From Hedera helix (Eukaryota; Streptophyta; Magnoliopsida; Apiales; Araliaceae), in the NCBI GenBank assembly GCA_947179155.2, contig OX359286.1, positions 39,818,664 to 39,882,663 on the forward strand: a stretch of DNA of 64,000 nt. Reading direction: 5' to 3'. The translations under genes and the position numbers were made by a program. Shown one piece after another: positions 21,562 through 35,351 of this stretch. The notes under the pieces were generated by a model, which worked only from the letters and a program-made list of their open reading frames with translations, was not told the origin of the DNA and ran no database searches. The first letter of the stretch is position 1; each line of letters opens with the position of its first letter.

Positions 21562-24500
21562 TGTGACGACCCCAAATCCGGGTTCTTTAACCTCGGGTTT
21601 GGTTCTCACTGTACAATACTAAACAATAATGAAATACATAAATTGTATTCAACTTCGCGGAATAATACAAAAGGTTCCTTAATCAAAAGGCTACACTTCC
21701 CAAGGTCTATTACCTTAATCTTAAACATTACATATCTTAAGGGAAATACAAAAGATTTACAACAGTAATTACATAACAGTAATATAAACTAGCATGCAAT
21801 TACTAAAACTAAGCATTCGCTTTCCCCTTGCCTTTGTCCGATTTAGAGCTTTCGGGAATGGCTGAAATATAGTCATGATATAGCAAGAATGAGCAACTAA
21901 ATGGCTCAGCAAGTTTATAAACAACAATCATACGATATATCATGATGAAGGGAAATAACTTCAAGGTTTCAACAATAGCAATTGTGAAAGATAACAAGAA
22001 TCAATGTTCAATTAAAGAAGGGATTGACTCTTTACTGCTGAGTGGTCTTTAAGGACCATGAACTGCTACTAAGGTAAAACAGACATACAATGTCTGACTC
22101 CTTGTTTAAAATAACGGGACACTTGAGGGGATCAGTCCTCTCATGTCCTATGTATATGCATCACATTTAGTTTTCTTGCGCGCTGTCGGGTATCCGACAA
22201 ATAAAATCCCCTTTAACTAGGGTTGTTCTATCTCAGTCTTACTGTAAGAATCCGCACCAGCCAATGGTTTGGATAAGCTTTTATAATATTCAACTAAATG
22301 AATTTAACATGCATTTGTCTAGCCGAAACAATTAGCTTAGACGTTCTTAAATAGTTTGCAAAGCACTATGTGCGAATACAATAATCAATAGCGATGTGAA
22401 GTAATTTTTGATAATTAATTCACTTAAAGGTCTGTCAAGTAACTACGAGTGTAGAATACTTGCTCAACAATAATTGAAATGTAAATACGGTTGAATAATA
22501 ATTGCAACGATAAATACAAGTTAAAGTTAGGAAACTTGCAATAAAAATTACAAGTTAAGGATAGAAAACTTGCCTTGTGCGTGGTCTACTGCTAACCAAT
22601 TCAATTTAATTTTCTTTAGATAGACCTAACAATTAATCAAGTTAATCTTCGAATTAGTATCATATACGCATTCATATGATAACATCTATACATGTTATAC
22701 CTAACCACATAATTAAATAATTAAGGGTATATTAAACACTTAGAACATATTATCATTACTTGATAATATTTCAATCACATAAAACCTATATTAATTACTT
22801 AATATAGTTCACATTCTTATCTAACATTATTAACAATTAATAATATTCCATTAGTCTTATAATATTATTAATCATTTAATAATATTCTATTATCATTCTA
22901 ATATTATTAATCCCTTAATAATATTGTATTAATCTTTTAATATTATTAACCATTTAATAATACATTAATCACATTATTAATATTATTAATCATTTAATAA
23001 TATTTTAATCATTATCTAATATTATTAATCATTTAATAATATTTTATTCACTATCTAATATTATTAATTATTTAATAATATTTTATTCATTATCTAATAT
23101 TATTAATCTTTTTAATAATATTTTATTCATTTACTAATATTATTATTTATTTAATAATATTTTCTTGACTTATTAATATTATTATCCATTTAATAATAAT
23201 TTAATCATTTACAAATGTTATAATCATTTAATAACATTCTAATCACATATTAATATTATTAACCTCTTAATAATATTTTATTATAAACAATACCAATAAT
23301 TAACTTTTTAGTTGTGTTAACATTAGTCTTAACTTTAAACCTTTAGCTACCAATTAGTTACTAATAAACTCCATGTATTGGTTTAATATTCAAACACATT
23401 CATTTTACACTTATTTCAACTTAAATTTCCATAGAAAACCCGACCCGGACTGACCCGACCCGACCCGGACCGAATCTGCTCTCAGGAACAGCGGGTTCAA
23501 GCGCCTAGGCGCTTGGTAGGCGCTTGGTAGGCGCTTGACCTACTTTTGAAAAATCAATTTTTGGACTGCCCGACCCCCCGACGCTCCGACAGTCATAACT
23601 TCTTCATTTTAAAACATTTTGGGGTGATTCTTGAGTCCATTCTCATCAGAATTTCATGATCTACAATTTCTCTTTAGATCATAAATCCAAATTCCGAACG
23701 GAAGTATCCGTAAAATGGCTCACAAGGACAGAATGAAAACTAGTTTCATAAATCCTTGGTTTTAATGGTTCAAACTTGAAATAAATGAACTCTACACATT
23801 CAAATGACACCAACTTAGTGTTGTTGCCTTCATAACTTCTTGTTTTACAATATTCCATGGTTCGATCATCTTTTTGAAAACGTTTTACACGAAATTTACG
23901 GATCGAACCACTTAGGGTTTAAAAAAACGACATCCTTTTTGGTAAAAGCTATAACTTCTTTGTTATTCATTATTTTTGAAAAGTTCAAAAAGAGTTTTTC
24001 TTTAAAACTTGTAGATCTAGCTTTCTAGCCATAAAAATCCAATTTCCGATTTGTACATTTCAAAATACCACGTTAAACATAGCATGCATGGTTAGGGTTT
24101 TACCGGTAAAACATGTTATGAACTTTTCTACAACTTCTATGCATTTTTCACATACCAAATCATGTTATAAACACATAGATCTATGAATATACATATATTA
24201 CATATATAAATACATCTAGATCATCAAAACGAGTTTTGATCGGTTAAAAATAGATTTTAACCGATCAAAAGCTTTCTAGACTACAAAAATGAAATGAGAA
24301 GGGTTCTAGAGCACTTTTCAACCTTAGTGATTTGCTTGCTCTCCTTCTCCTCCTACCAAAGTATGTTGTGTAGCTTGAGGACATCCACCAAGACCTTCCT
24401 TAGCTTTTCTCACACAAACTCTAGTGTATTTTCTCTTTAGCTCTCAAAGTCTCTCTCTCTTTTCTCTAGAAATGTCTAGCAAATAAACTAACAACCTTGT

Positions 24501-25256
24501 AACAAGTGTAGAGCCTCTTATTTATAGCACACCACTAATACACCATTAACTCACTAATTCACCCATGTTGGTCAATTAATTGCTAATCATGCTTACTATT
24601 CCTTTGATTGACTAGTTGATGGACTTTTGGAATGACTAGGGTTGTTCAACCACTATATGACATGGATGGATTTCCAAGCAATCTAAGAAGTCAAGTTATC
24701 CATGTGGGGCCCTCAAAAATTCAGCAAATTGAATTATCCAAGCCATTTTTCCTTTATTTTTAATGCAAAAATGTGCATATATACATCTATATATATATAT
24801 ACATATATATCTATATATTGACCAAAGTTTGACCCTTATTGGACTTCACATTGGGCTTGGTAATAACTTCTATTGGGCTCATTCAATTAAATTGTTTGGG
24901 CTCAATTTAAATACCACATTGGGCTTCTTTTAAATAGTCTAGGTTACATTTAATTAAATCAAGCATTGGGCTTGTTTAATTAATTACATGGGCTAGTAAT
25001 TAAATTAATTACATGGGCTACTAGGTTAATATCTTTAACCTAGTTTATCAACTCATTTGGATTTAAAATATAATCCAATTAGATTTGCTTAAATTAATTA
25101 TACACTTTGCTTTAATTCTTTAAATAAATATACAAGCACATAAGTACATTTATTTAATTATCTAATGCACAATTAATTAATGAGAAAAATTTAAATTCAT
25201 TGCTAAATATTTATTAAGTATCTTTACAATGACTAAAGAAATTCGTGGTCATTACA
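21562..25256 (-). repeat. 3' LTR of the Tekay element
   Basis: 3695 bp, TG..CA ends. On the minus strand the TATA box CTATAAATAAG-like reads from 24526 to 24517. Contains the hairpin minisatellite and GC-rich CGACCCGGAC and GGCGCTTGGTA short tandems near 23436-23540. Confidence 0.97.
22795..23282. repeat. ~41-bp palindromic minisatellite in the 3' LTR
   Basis: About a dozen degenerate units built around AATATTATTAATCATTTAATAATATT (shown here in words: AATATTATTAA, short spacer, TTTAATAATATT). Each unit is itself an imperfect inverted repeat. The same array recurs in the 5' LTR at 32426-32913. Confidence 0.85.
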
Positions 25257-25269
25257 TTCTCCCCCCCTT
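25257..25269 (-). other. Polypurine tract of the Tekay element
   Basis: On the minus strand AAGGGGGGGAGAA abuts the 3' LTR, the expected site for plus-strand DNA priming. Confidence 0.9.
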
Positions 25270-25302
25270 ATAAGAATTCCGTCCCCGGAATTACAAATTT
25301 AA

Positions 25303-28300
25303 CTAATCAAAAAGATGCAGATAGTTAGCCCTCATCTTTTCTTCAAGCTCCCACGTAGCTTCCTCAGCGTTGTGGTTCCTCCAAAGGACTTTGACAGAAT
25401 GTATAATCTTATTCCGTAATTTCTGCTCTTTCCTATCTAGTATCTGGACAGGAATTTCCTCGTATGATAAGTCTTTCTCGACTTGTATTGGCTCATAGGA
25501 TATGACATGTTTGTGGTCTGGCTTGTATGGTCGTAACACTGACACGTGAAACACATTGTGAATATGCTCCAGTTCAGGAGGTAAAGCTACCTCGTACGCC
25601 ACTTCACCCACTCTCTTCAATATCTCGAACGGTCCTATGAACCTCGGACTCAGCTTCCCTTTCTTTCCAAATCGGATCTTCCCCTTCCAGGGAGATACCT
25701 TCATGAACACAAAACTCCCAACTTCAAAGTCTCGCTTCTGTCGATGTAAATCGGCGTATTTCTTCTGACGGTCCTGAGCTGCTACTAGCCGAGCTCTTAT
25801 TACCTTGATAATCTCTACCGTTTGTTGAACCAATTCCGGCCCCAACAATCGGCGTTCTCCTACCTCATCCCAACATAGAGGTGTTCTGCACTTCCTTCCG
25901 TACAATGCTTCGTAAGGCGGCATGCCTATGCTTGCATGATAACTATTGTTGTATGCAAACTCAACTAATGGTAGATGGTTCTCCCAACTGCCCTTGAAAT
26001 CCATCACACAGGCCCTGAGCATATCTTCCAATGTCTGTATTGTTCTTTCACTTTGCCCATCGGTCTGTGGATGATATGTTGTACTCATTCTCAACTGTGT
26101 CCCCAATCTCTCCTGAAGACTTCTCCAAAATTTTGACGTGAAGCGCGGATCTCTGTCTGACACAATCGATACCGGCACCCCATGTCTCGAGACTATCTCC
26201 TTGATGTACAGTTTAGCCAACTGATCCAAACTGAACTTAATCTTGATCGTCAAAAAGTGCGCTGACTTTGTTAGTCGATCTACAATCACCCATATTGCGT
26301 CAAATCCCTTCTGTGTTGCTGGAAGTCCTACCACAAAATCCATTATGATATGCTCCCATTTCCACTCAGGAATCTCTAACGGCTGTAGTAATCCACTTGG
26401 TCTCTGATGTTCAGCCTTTACCCTTTGACAAGTTAGACATCGGCTGACACATTCTGCGACCTCCCTTTTTAAATTCGGCCACCAAAAATGCTGACGCAGA
26501 TCTTGATACATCTTCGTACTTCCCGGATGTATCGAGTATCTCGTACTGTGGGCCTCTTGCAAAATCTCTTCTCGTAATTCGGGCACTAGTGGCACCCAAA
26601 CACGATTTTCAAACCTTAGCAATCCCATGCTATCTTCCTTGAACTTGACCCTTCCCCTTCGGTCATTCTCACCCTTATTCTGACACATTCTTCATCTTTG
26701 TCTTGAGCCTCTTTTATCCGATCTAACAGGATTGGGCTCGCTTCCACTTCCATTGACTCATTTGGGTTTCTTACCTCCAACTCCATTCGAGCCATCTCTT
26801 GAACCAATTGTTCCTGATCTGTCAAGATGAACAATTTCTCCCTGCTCTTTCTGCTTAGAGCATCTGCTACTACGTTGGCCTTGCCGGGATGATATAGAAT
26901 TTCACAATCATAGTCTTTGATCAATTCTAACCATCTCCGTTGCCTCATATTTAACTCCTTCTGTGTGAAGATATACTTCAGACTCTTGTGGTCCGTGAAT
27001 ATCTCACATTTCTCTCCATATAAATAATGTCTCCAAATCTTAAGGGCAAACACTACCGCTGCCAGCTCCAAGTCATGGGTAGGGTATCCCTTCTCGTAAT
27101 CCTTCAACTGTCTGGACGCATACGCAACGACCTTGCCATTTTGCATAAGCACACAGCCAAGTCCCTTGTGCGATGCGTCACTGTAGACCGTAAAACCTCC
27201 CGTATCGTCCGGTAAAGTCAATACAGGTGCTTCACTAAGTCTTTTCTTTAGCTCCTGAAAACTTTCCTCACACTTCTCCGTCCATACGTATTTCACCGTC
27301 TTCCTCGTTAAATTTGTCAGCGGTGTTGCTATCTTTGAAAAATCTTGAATGAATCTCCGATAGTAACCCGCTAACCCCAAGAAACTTCTTACCTCCGTCG
27401 GCGTCCTTGGTTGTTCCCAATTCATCACCGCTTCCACCTTTGCTGGATCTACTGAAACTCCCTCTTTGTCAATGACATGACCTAAAAATTGAACTCTCTC
27501 CAACCAGAATTCACACTTCGAAAATTTAGCATACAACTGCTCCTTCCGTAAAATCTCCAACACCAATTTAGGTGTTCAGCATGCTCCTCCTCCGTTTTAG
27601 AATACACCAGAATATCGTCAATGAACACAACAACAAATTTATCCAAGTACTGCTTGAATATTCTATTCATCATGTCCATAAATGCGGCTGGCGCATTCGT
27701 CAGTCCAAACGACATCACCAGAAACTCATAATGCCCATATCGAGTTCTGAATGCCGTCTTGGGTACATCCTCCTTCCTGACTTTCAACTGATGATAACCA
27801 GTCCTTAAGTCAATCTTGGAAAAGTACTTCGCCCCTTTCAATTGGTCGAAAAGATCGTCAATTCGTGGCAACGGGTACTTGTTCTTAATTGTCACCTTAT
27901 TCAGCTCTCTATAATCCATACACAACCTCATTGATCCATCCTTCTTCTTTACAAACAACACAGGTGCTCCCCATGGAGAAACACTTGGTTGAATGTACTT
28001 ATTATCCAACAACTCCTGTAGTTGGATCATTAACTCCTTCATTTCTACCGGTGTCATCCTATATGGTGCCTTTGATATTGGTGCTGTCCCCGGTACCAAA
28101 TCAATTACAAACTCTATCTCCCTATCTGGCGGTAAACCTGGCAGTACATCTGGAAACACGTCCATGAACTCCCTCACTACTGGTATTTGCTCCATCTCGG
28201 GATTCACCATCTGTGTGTCCACTATGTGAGCTAAATACCCTTCACAACCTTTCTTCAACAGTTTCTTGGCCTGCATCATCGTCAGACATGCAGATTGTCT

Positions 28301-29842
28301 AGACGACTTGCTGCCATAAAATACGACCTTAGACCTATTCGGTGTCTTAAGGTGTATACACTTCTTTTGACAATCAATTATAGCTCCATGGTTAAACAAC
28401 CAATCCATTCCAAGTATAACGTCAAACTCCCCCAAACGTATTGGAATTAAATCTACACTCAACTTCTGACCCCTGATTTCAGCACAACAGTTTCTATGTA
28501 CATACTTTACAGGAATCACTTCTTTATTAGCAACTTCTATGTTCATTGGGTTCTCTAATTTTTCTCTAGGCAATTCTAACCGTCTAGCGAATTCATCAGA
28601 CACAAATGAACAGGTAGCACCCGAATCAAATAATACATAAGCATTTATATCATTGATCGGAATAATACCTGACACCACGTCTTTTGATTCAAGGGCGTCC
28701 TGCACCGTCATGTTGAAGGTTCGTGCCGTTGGTTTGTTCTGTGGCACCGGCCCTCCAATGGTCAGTTTGTTGCTGCTGTTGTTGTTGTTGTTGTTGCTTC
28801 CCCTATAGCCCGAACTCCCTCCGGTGTTCTTCTTCTTCGGACAATCTTTAAATTGATGGTCCATGGCCCCGCAGGCGAAACAACCTCCTTTCCTTTTTGG
28901 TGTGGGACAATAAGGAGCGATGTGCCCCTCTTGCCCACAGTTATAGCAGACATTTCTTCCTTTCATGCACTCCCCGGTGTGGTTCTTTCCGCACTGACTG
29001 CATTTATTAGCTTTCTTCGATTCACTGCCCTGGGGTCTCCCCGAACTGCTGTTGTTATTCCATTTGCGTTTGTTCGAGTTGCTGCCCCCACTGCTGCCCT
29101 CTCGGTTTCCTCCATCACCTTTCTTCTTGTTCCGCTCCTGGTTGTGCTTATTCAAAGCTTCATTTCCACCCTCAGCTATGATAGCTTTCTCCAGTAACGT
29201 TGCAAAGTTTGTAATTTGGAGAACAGCTACCCGACTGTAAACCCACGGTTTCAGCCCCTGTTCGAATCTTCTGGCGCGCCTCGCCTCAGTATCCACCTGG
29301 TGTGTGGCAAATCTCGCCAATTCATTGAACTTGGCGGCGTATTCCGATACCGACATGTCACCTTGCTTCAGCTCTAGGAATTTAATTTCCATCCTAGCCT
29401 TTGTACTCTCTGGAAAGTAGTTTTCCAAGAATACCTCTTTGAATCGCGCCCACGCGATCGTTCCCTCCCCGGCTCTACTCTTATTAGCCTTCCACCAGTG
29501 GCTGGCCTCTCCTTTCATCATGAAGGTAGCAAATGAGGTCATTTGCTCCTCCCTAACTCGTGCGACCTCGAAGACTTTTTCCATCTCCTCTATCCAGGTC
29601 TGTGCTTCTATAGGATCCGTGGTTCCTTTGAACTCGGGTGGTCCTATCAATTTGAAATCCTTAAAGGTTGCTAGTGGAGCGGCAGGGTTTGTTGCTCCAG
29701 TAGCCTCTGCGTTGCGTCCGCGAAATGCTCCCATTAGCATTTCTACGAACTCTTGGACAGGGTTGGGTGGTACCCCTCCGGCATTTACTGACTCTTCGGG
29801 TGGTGGTGGGGGTAGTCGTTGATTCCTTCTCTGTGGCGGCAT
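25303..29842 (-). pseudogene. Tekay gag-pol polyprotein with two frameshifts
   Basis: Starts at 29842 (MPPQRRNQRLPPPPPEE). Order: gag (KGEASHWW; ARRFEQGLKPWV); three CCHC knuckles (CSQCGKNHTGEC, CYNCGQEGHIAPYC, CFACGAMDHQFKDC); aspartic protease (DSGATCSFVSDEF); reverse transcriptase (MDYRELNKVTIKNKYPLP, FIDDILVYSK); RNase H (YSDASHKGLGCVL, DALSRKS); integrase (zinc site HPGSTKMYQDLR to CLTCQRVKAE; SDRDPRFTSKFW; YHPQTDGQSERT); chromodomain-like tail (VLWRNHNAEEATWELEE). The frame breaks near 27567, in an A-run after AEHL within RT, and again near 26655, in a G-rich run between RNase H and integrase. Both are consistent with single-base indels. Between the breaks the protein is well conserved, as expected of a young copy. 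Sequencing error in the homopolymers is an alternative. Confidence 0.95.
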
Positions 29843-30188
29843 TTTCTGTATAAAGAAAATTTAATTAATTAAAGTTGTTTCAATCTTTTTACTTTCGTTT
29901 TGTAGCTTAGGTATTTTAAACTAAAGCACAAATAATCATCTTGACACATATAAACATAAACGAAAATGCATTTATATTCATATGCTAAATCACAGTGCGT
30001 AGCACTTTTACATCATAAGCATACTGCTATAAACGCTGCTAACCCCGTTAGTTAAAACAAAAGACGGGATCTAACATATCCCATAACTTCATAGAGTTGG
30101 GATTTACAACATACTAACCCTCTATCAAAACAAAAGTTGGGTTTCTACTGCATCTATGTACATACATCATAAATAAAGAAAAATACAA

Positions 30189-30950
30189 CTAACGGCGCAT
30201 CCCTCGACGAACCGCATCGTCGTACTCCTCATCTCCAATAGCCCTGACCACACCCCTACTGATGGTGTGCAAGGTCTGGCCCTCCTCGGCAGGGTAATAG
30301 TGCACCCTACTCTGGATCCTACCAACTGATGAGCGATAGACGTAACTGAGTCTATCTATCCTCACCTTCTTCTCTCTAACCTCATCCTCAAGCTCCATCA
30401 TCTGTCCGTGAGCTGCATCACGCTGAATCTCCATATCTAGTCTATCCTCAACTGCCTGCTGCATCTGGCCCCTCATGGCCTCCCTCTCTGCCTCTGTCTG
30501 CTGAATCTTCAGCTCAGCGGCTATCAACCTGACCTCCATCTCGGCCATCCTCGCCTTCAGCTCTATGTTCTCGCCAGAGAACATATAAGCTGTATCTCGG
30601 TACTGCTCCTCTGTCTGCTGGTGGATCTGGTTCTGCTCCTCCAGGTGCTGAACCCTCTCCTCTAGCTCATCGTTAGCCGTAGTGAGAGTATCGATGATGT
30701 CACTGGCGACAGTGCCCATGCCATCAACATACTCAGTTGGCTCCTCATCCTCATCATCATCAGTATCAGCCTCCTCCTCACTGTACTGCCCCATAACTCT
30801 GCCCCAGACAGCGTCCTCTCTATCTCCCTCCTCGGGATCTGACTCTGGCTCCTCGATCGGTGCAGCCACCCGTGGCTGTACGGTATCCATAGGGATATCC
30901 GTATAAATCACCTCCTCTACAGCAGTGCTCGACTGGCCTATCTCCGTCAT
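30189..30950 (-). CDS. Extra ORF upstream of gag: acidic coiled-coil protein (253 aa)
   Basis: Lies between the primer site and gag, same strand, ending about 350 bp before gag starts. The start at 30950 (MTEIGQSSTAVEEV) is preferred because it directly follows a splice-acceptor-like TACTGTAG and the upstream extension is hydrophobic and unlike the rest. Residues about 20-80 are very acidic (EEADTDDDEDEEP). Residues about 90-210 form long Glu/Gln/Met-rich heptads (LEERVQHLEEQNQIHQQTEE), a predicted coiled coil. The C-terminus is basic (RRGMRR). The intact frame in a young element suggests constraint. I do not recognise a family; extra ORFs before gag are known in Tat/Ogre elements, but I cannot place this one. 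Function unknown. Confidence 0.75.
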   Translation of the reverse strand: MTEIGQSSTAVEEVIYTDIPMDTVQPRVAAPIEEPESDPEEGDREDAVWGRVMGQYSEEEADTDDDEDEEPTEYVDGMGTVASDIIDTLTTANDELEERVQHLEEQNQIHQQTEEQYRDTAYMFSGENIELKARMAEMEVRLIAAELKIQQTEAEREAMRGQMQQAVEDRLDMEIQRDAAHGQMMELEDEVREKKVRIDRLSYVYRSSVGRIQSRVHYYPAEEGQTLHTISRGVVRAIGDEEYDDAVRRGMRR

Positions 30951-31177
30951 CCTACAGTAATATAAATAACACATGTTAGTACAGCAATAAAATATATTCA
31001 TTGATGAAATGAAATGATATTTTATCATGTACATCTCGGCTCGATGGATTTTCTCAATCCACCTCCAAAAATACACAACATGATGAATCTCCCTGATTCA
31101 TCTCCTAACGCACTCGATATGAGTTTAGTACTAAGGTTATAACCTAGGTTTCGCAATCCTAGCGTTTCTAACCTGCA

Positions 31178-31189
31178 GCTCTGATACCA
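31178..31189 (-). other. Primer-binding site (tRNA-Met type)
   Basis: On the minus strand TGGTATCAGAGC, complementary to the 3' end of initiator tRNA-Met, stands 3 bp inside the 5' LTR. Confidence 0.95.
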
Positions 31190-31192
31190 ACC

Positions 31193-34100
31193 TGTGACGA
31201 CCCCAAATCCGGGTTCTTTAACCTCGGGTTTGGTTCTCACTGTACAATACTAAACAATAATGAAATACATAAATTTTATTCAACTTCGCGGAATAATACA
31301 AAAGGTTCCTTAATCAAAAGGCTACACTTCCCAAGGTCTATTACCTTAATCTTAAACATTACATATCTTAAGGGAAATACAAAAGATTTACAACAGTAAT
31401 TACATAACAGTAATATAAACTAGCATGCAATTACTAAAACTAAGCATTCGCTTTCCCCTTGCCTTTGTCCGATTTAGAGCTTTCGGGAATGGCTGAAATA
31501 TAGTCATGATATAGCAAGAATGAGCAACTAAATGGCTCAACAAGTTTATAAACAACAATCATACGATATATCATGATGAAGGGAAATAACTTCAAGGTTT
31601 CAACAATAGCAATTGTGAAAGATAACAAGAATCAATGTTCAATTAAAGAAGGGATTGACTCTTTACTGCTGAGTGGTCTTTAAGGACCATGAACTGCTAC
31701 TAAGGTAAAACAGACATACAATGTCTGACTCCTTGTTTAAAATAACGGGACACTTGAGGGGATCAGTCCTCTCATGTCCTATGTATATGCATCACATTTA
31801 GTTTTCTTGCGCGCTGTCGGGTATCCGACAAATAAAATCCCCTTTAACTAGGGTTGTTCTATCTCAGTCTTACTGTAAGAATCCGCACCAGCCAATGGTT
31901 TGGATAAGCTTTTATAATATTCAACTAAATGAATTTAACATGCATTTGTCTAGCCGAAACAATTAGCTTAGACGTTCTTAAATAGTTTGCAAAGCACTAT
32001 GTGCGAATACAATAATCAATAGCGATGTGAAGTAATTTTTGATAATTAATTCACTTAAAGGTCTGTCAAGTAACTACGAGTGTAGAATACTTGCTCAACA
32101 ATAATTGAAATGTAAATACGGTTGAATAATAATTGCAACGATAAATACAAGTTAAAGTTAGGAAACTTGCAATAAAAATTACAAGTTAAGGATAGAAAAC
32201 TTGCCTTGTGCGTGGTCTACTGCTAACCAATTCAATTTAATTTTCTTTAGATAGACCTAACAATTAATCAAGTTAATCTTCGAATTAGTATCATATACGC
32301 ATTCATATGATAACATCTATACATGTTATACCTAACCACATAATTAAATAATTAAGGGTATATTAAACACTTAGAACATATTATCATTACTTGATAATAT
32401 TTCAATCACATAAAACCTATATTAATTACTTAATATAGTTCACATTCTTATCTAACATTATTAACAATTAATAATATTCCATTAGTCTTATAATATTATT
32501 AATCATTTAATAATATTCTATTATCATTCTAATATTATTAATCCCTTAATAATATTGTATTAATCTTTTAATATTATTAACCATTTAATAATACATTAAT
32601 CACATTATTAATATTATTAATCATTTAATAATATTTTAATCATTATCTAATATTATTAATCATTTAATAATATTTTATTCACTATCTAATATTATTAATT
32701 ATTTAATAATATTTTATTCATTATCTAATATTATTAATCTTTTTAATAATATTTTATTCATTTACTAATATTATTATTTATTTAATAATATTTTCTTGAC
32801 TTATTAATATTATTATCCATTTAATAATAATTTAATCATTTACAAATGTTATAATCATTTAATAACATTCTAATCACATATTAATATTATTAACCTCTTA
32901 ATAATATTTTATTATAAACAATACCAATAATTAACTTTTTAGTTGTGTTAACATTAGTCTTAACTTTAAACCTTTAGCTACCAATTAGTTACTAATAAAC
33001 TCCATGTATTGGTTTAATATTCAAACACATTCATTTTACACTTATTTCAACTTAAATTTCCATAGAAAACCCGACCCGGACTGACCCGACCCGACCCGGA
33101 CCGAATCTGCTCTCAGGAACAGCGGGTTCAAGCGCCTAGGCGCTTGGTAGGCGCTTGGTAGGCGCTTGACCTACTTTTGAAAAATCAATTTTTGGACTGC
33201 CCGACCCCCCGACGCTCCGACAGTCATAACTTCTTCATTTTAAAACATTTTGGGGTGATTCTTGAGTCCATTCTCATCAGAATTTCATGATCTACAATTT
33301 CTCTTTAGATCATAAATCCAAATTCCGAACGGAAGTATCCGTAAAATGGCTCACAAGGACAGAATGAAAACTAGTTTCATAAATCCTTGGTTTTAATGGT
33401 TCAAACTTGAAATAAATGAACTCTACACATTCAAATGACACCAACTTAGTGTTGTTGCCTTCATAACTTCTTGTTTTACAATATTCCATGGTTCGATCAT
33501 CTTTTTGAAAACGTTTTACACGAAATTTACGGATCGAACCACTTAGGGTTTAAAAAAACGACATCCTTTTTGGTAAAAGCTATAACTTCTTTGTTATTCA
33601 TTATTTTTGAAAAGTTCAAAAAGAGTTTTTCTTTAAAACTTGTAGATCTAGCTTTCTAGCCATAAAAATCCAATTTCCGATTTGTACATTTCAAAATACC
33701 ACGTTAAACATAGCATGCATGGTTAGGGTTTTACCGGTAAAACATGTTATGAACTTTTCTACAACTTCTATGCATTTTTCACATACCAAATCATGTTATA
33801 AACACATAGATCTATGAATATACATATATTACATATATAAATACATCTAGATCATCAAAACGAGTTTTGATCGGTTAAAAATAGATTTTAACCGATCAAA
33901 AGCTTTCTAGACTACAAAAATGAAATGAGAAGGGTTCTAGAGCACTTTTCAACCTTAGTGATTTGCTTGCTCTCCTTCTCCTCCTACCAAAGTATGTTTT
34001 GTAGCTTGAGGACATCCACCAAGACCTTCCTTAGCTTTTCTCACACAAACTCTAGTGTATTTTCTCTTTAGCTCTCAAAGTCTCTCTCTCTTTTCTCTAG

Positions 34101-34887
34101 AAATGTCTAGCAAATAAACTAACAACCTTGTAACAAGTGTAGAGCCTCTTATTTATAGCACACCACTAATACACCATTAACTCACTAATTCACCCATGTT
34201 GGTCAATTAATTGCTAATCATGCTTACTATTCCTTTGATTGACTAGTTGATGGACTTTTGGAATGACTAGGGTTGTTCAACCACTATATGACATGGATGG
34301 ATTTCCAAGCAATCTAAGAAGTCAAGTTATCCATGTGGGGCCCTCAAAAATTCAGCAAATTGAATTATCCAAGCCATTTTTCCTTTATTTTTAATGCAAA
34401 AATGTGCATATATACATCTATATATATATATACATATATATCTATATATTGACCAAAGTTTGACCCTTATTGGACTTCACATTGGGCTTGGTAATAACTT
34501 CTATTGGGCTCATTCAATTAAATTGTTTGGGCTCAATTTAAATACCACATTGGGCTTCTTTTAAATAGTCTAGGTTACATTTAATTAAATCAAGCATTGG
34601 GCTTGTTTAATTAATTACATGGGCTAGTAATTAAATTAATTACATGGGCTACTAGGTTAATATCTTTAACCTAGTTTATCAACTCATTTGGATTTAAAAT
34701 ATAATCCAATTAGATTTGCTTAAATTAATTATACACTTTGCTTTAATTCTTTAAATAAATATACAAGCACATAAGTACATTTATTTAATTATCTAATGCA
34801 CAATTAATTAATGAGAAAAATTTAAATTCATTGTTAAATATTTATTAAGTATCTTTACAATGACTAAAGAAATTCGTGGTCATTACA
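31193..34887 (-). repeat. 5' LTR of the Tekay element
   Basis: 3695 bp, near-identical to 21562-25256. The minus-strand TATA box is at 34157-34148, so transcription should run toward gag-pol. Confidence 0.97.
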
Positions 34888-35247
34888 TTATGTGCAAGGC
34901 TTGAATTTATATATGTATATATATGTTTTATATGATAAGGAGAATATAAGAATAATTAATTCAAGTAAATTAAGCATGAGATGGAGAATAAGTTAAGATG
35001 AATTAATAAACTTATGAGAATGAACAAGCTTATTTGGTGAATTAACTAAGCTTGGATTTTGAGCCTTGTGTGACAAGATGAATTATATGATAAACCTCAT
35101 GAAAGATGTAATTATGTTAATCAAATGATTAATGAATTAGTCAAGTGTTTAGTTACCTTGATTAATTCATAAAAGGAAATTAATGTGAATCCAAAATGAT
35201 AATTGGATAAGATATAAATTAGCCCTATATTGGAAAATATGTAAGCG

Positions 35248-35351
<104 letters not shown>

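Larger units (their letters stand above)
21562..34887 (-). mobile_element. Young Ty3/gypsy chromovirus, Tekay/Del clade (13.3 kb)
   Basis: Two 3695-bp LTRs, five-base duplication TTATG (21557-21561, 34888-34892), tRNA-Met-type primer site, polypurine tract, gag-pol and an extra upstream ORF, all on the minus strand. By eye the LTRs differ at about four positions (near 21646, 21908, 24368 and 25203 against their counterparts) and have equal length, so insertion was very recent. The integrase tail has a chromodomain-like end, typical of this clade. Two frameshifts in pol mean the copy as read is not autonomous. Confidence 0.97.

Noticed and set aside
22795..23282. CRISPR-like array
   Set aside because: Units vary in sequence, are palindromic AT-rich and have no unique spacers; it is an LTR minisatellite in a plant.
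27572..29822. Several plus-strand open frames across the Tekay gag-pol
   Set aside because: They are antisense shadows of the strongly conserved minus-strand polyprotein.
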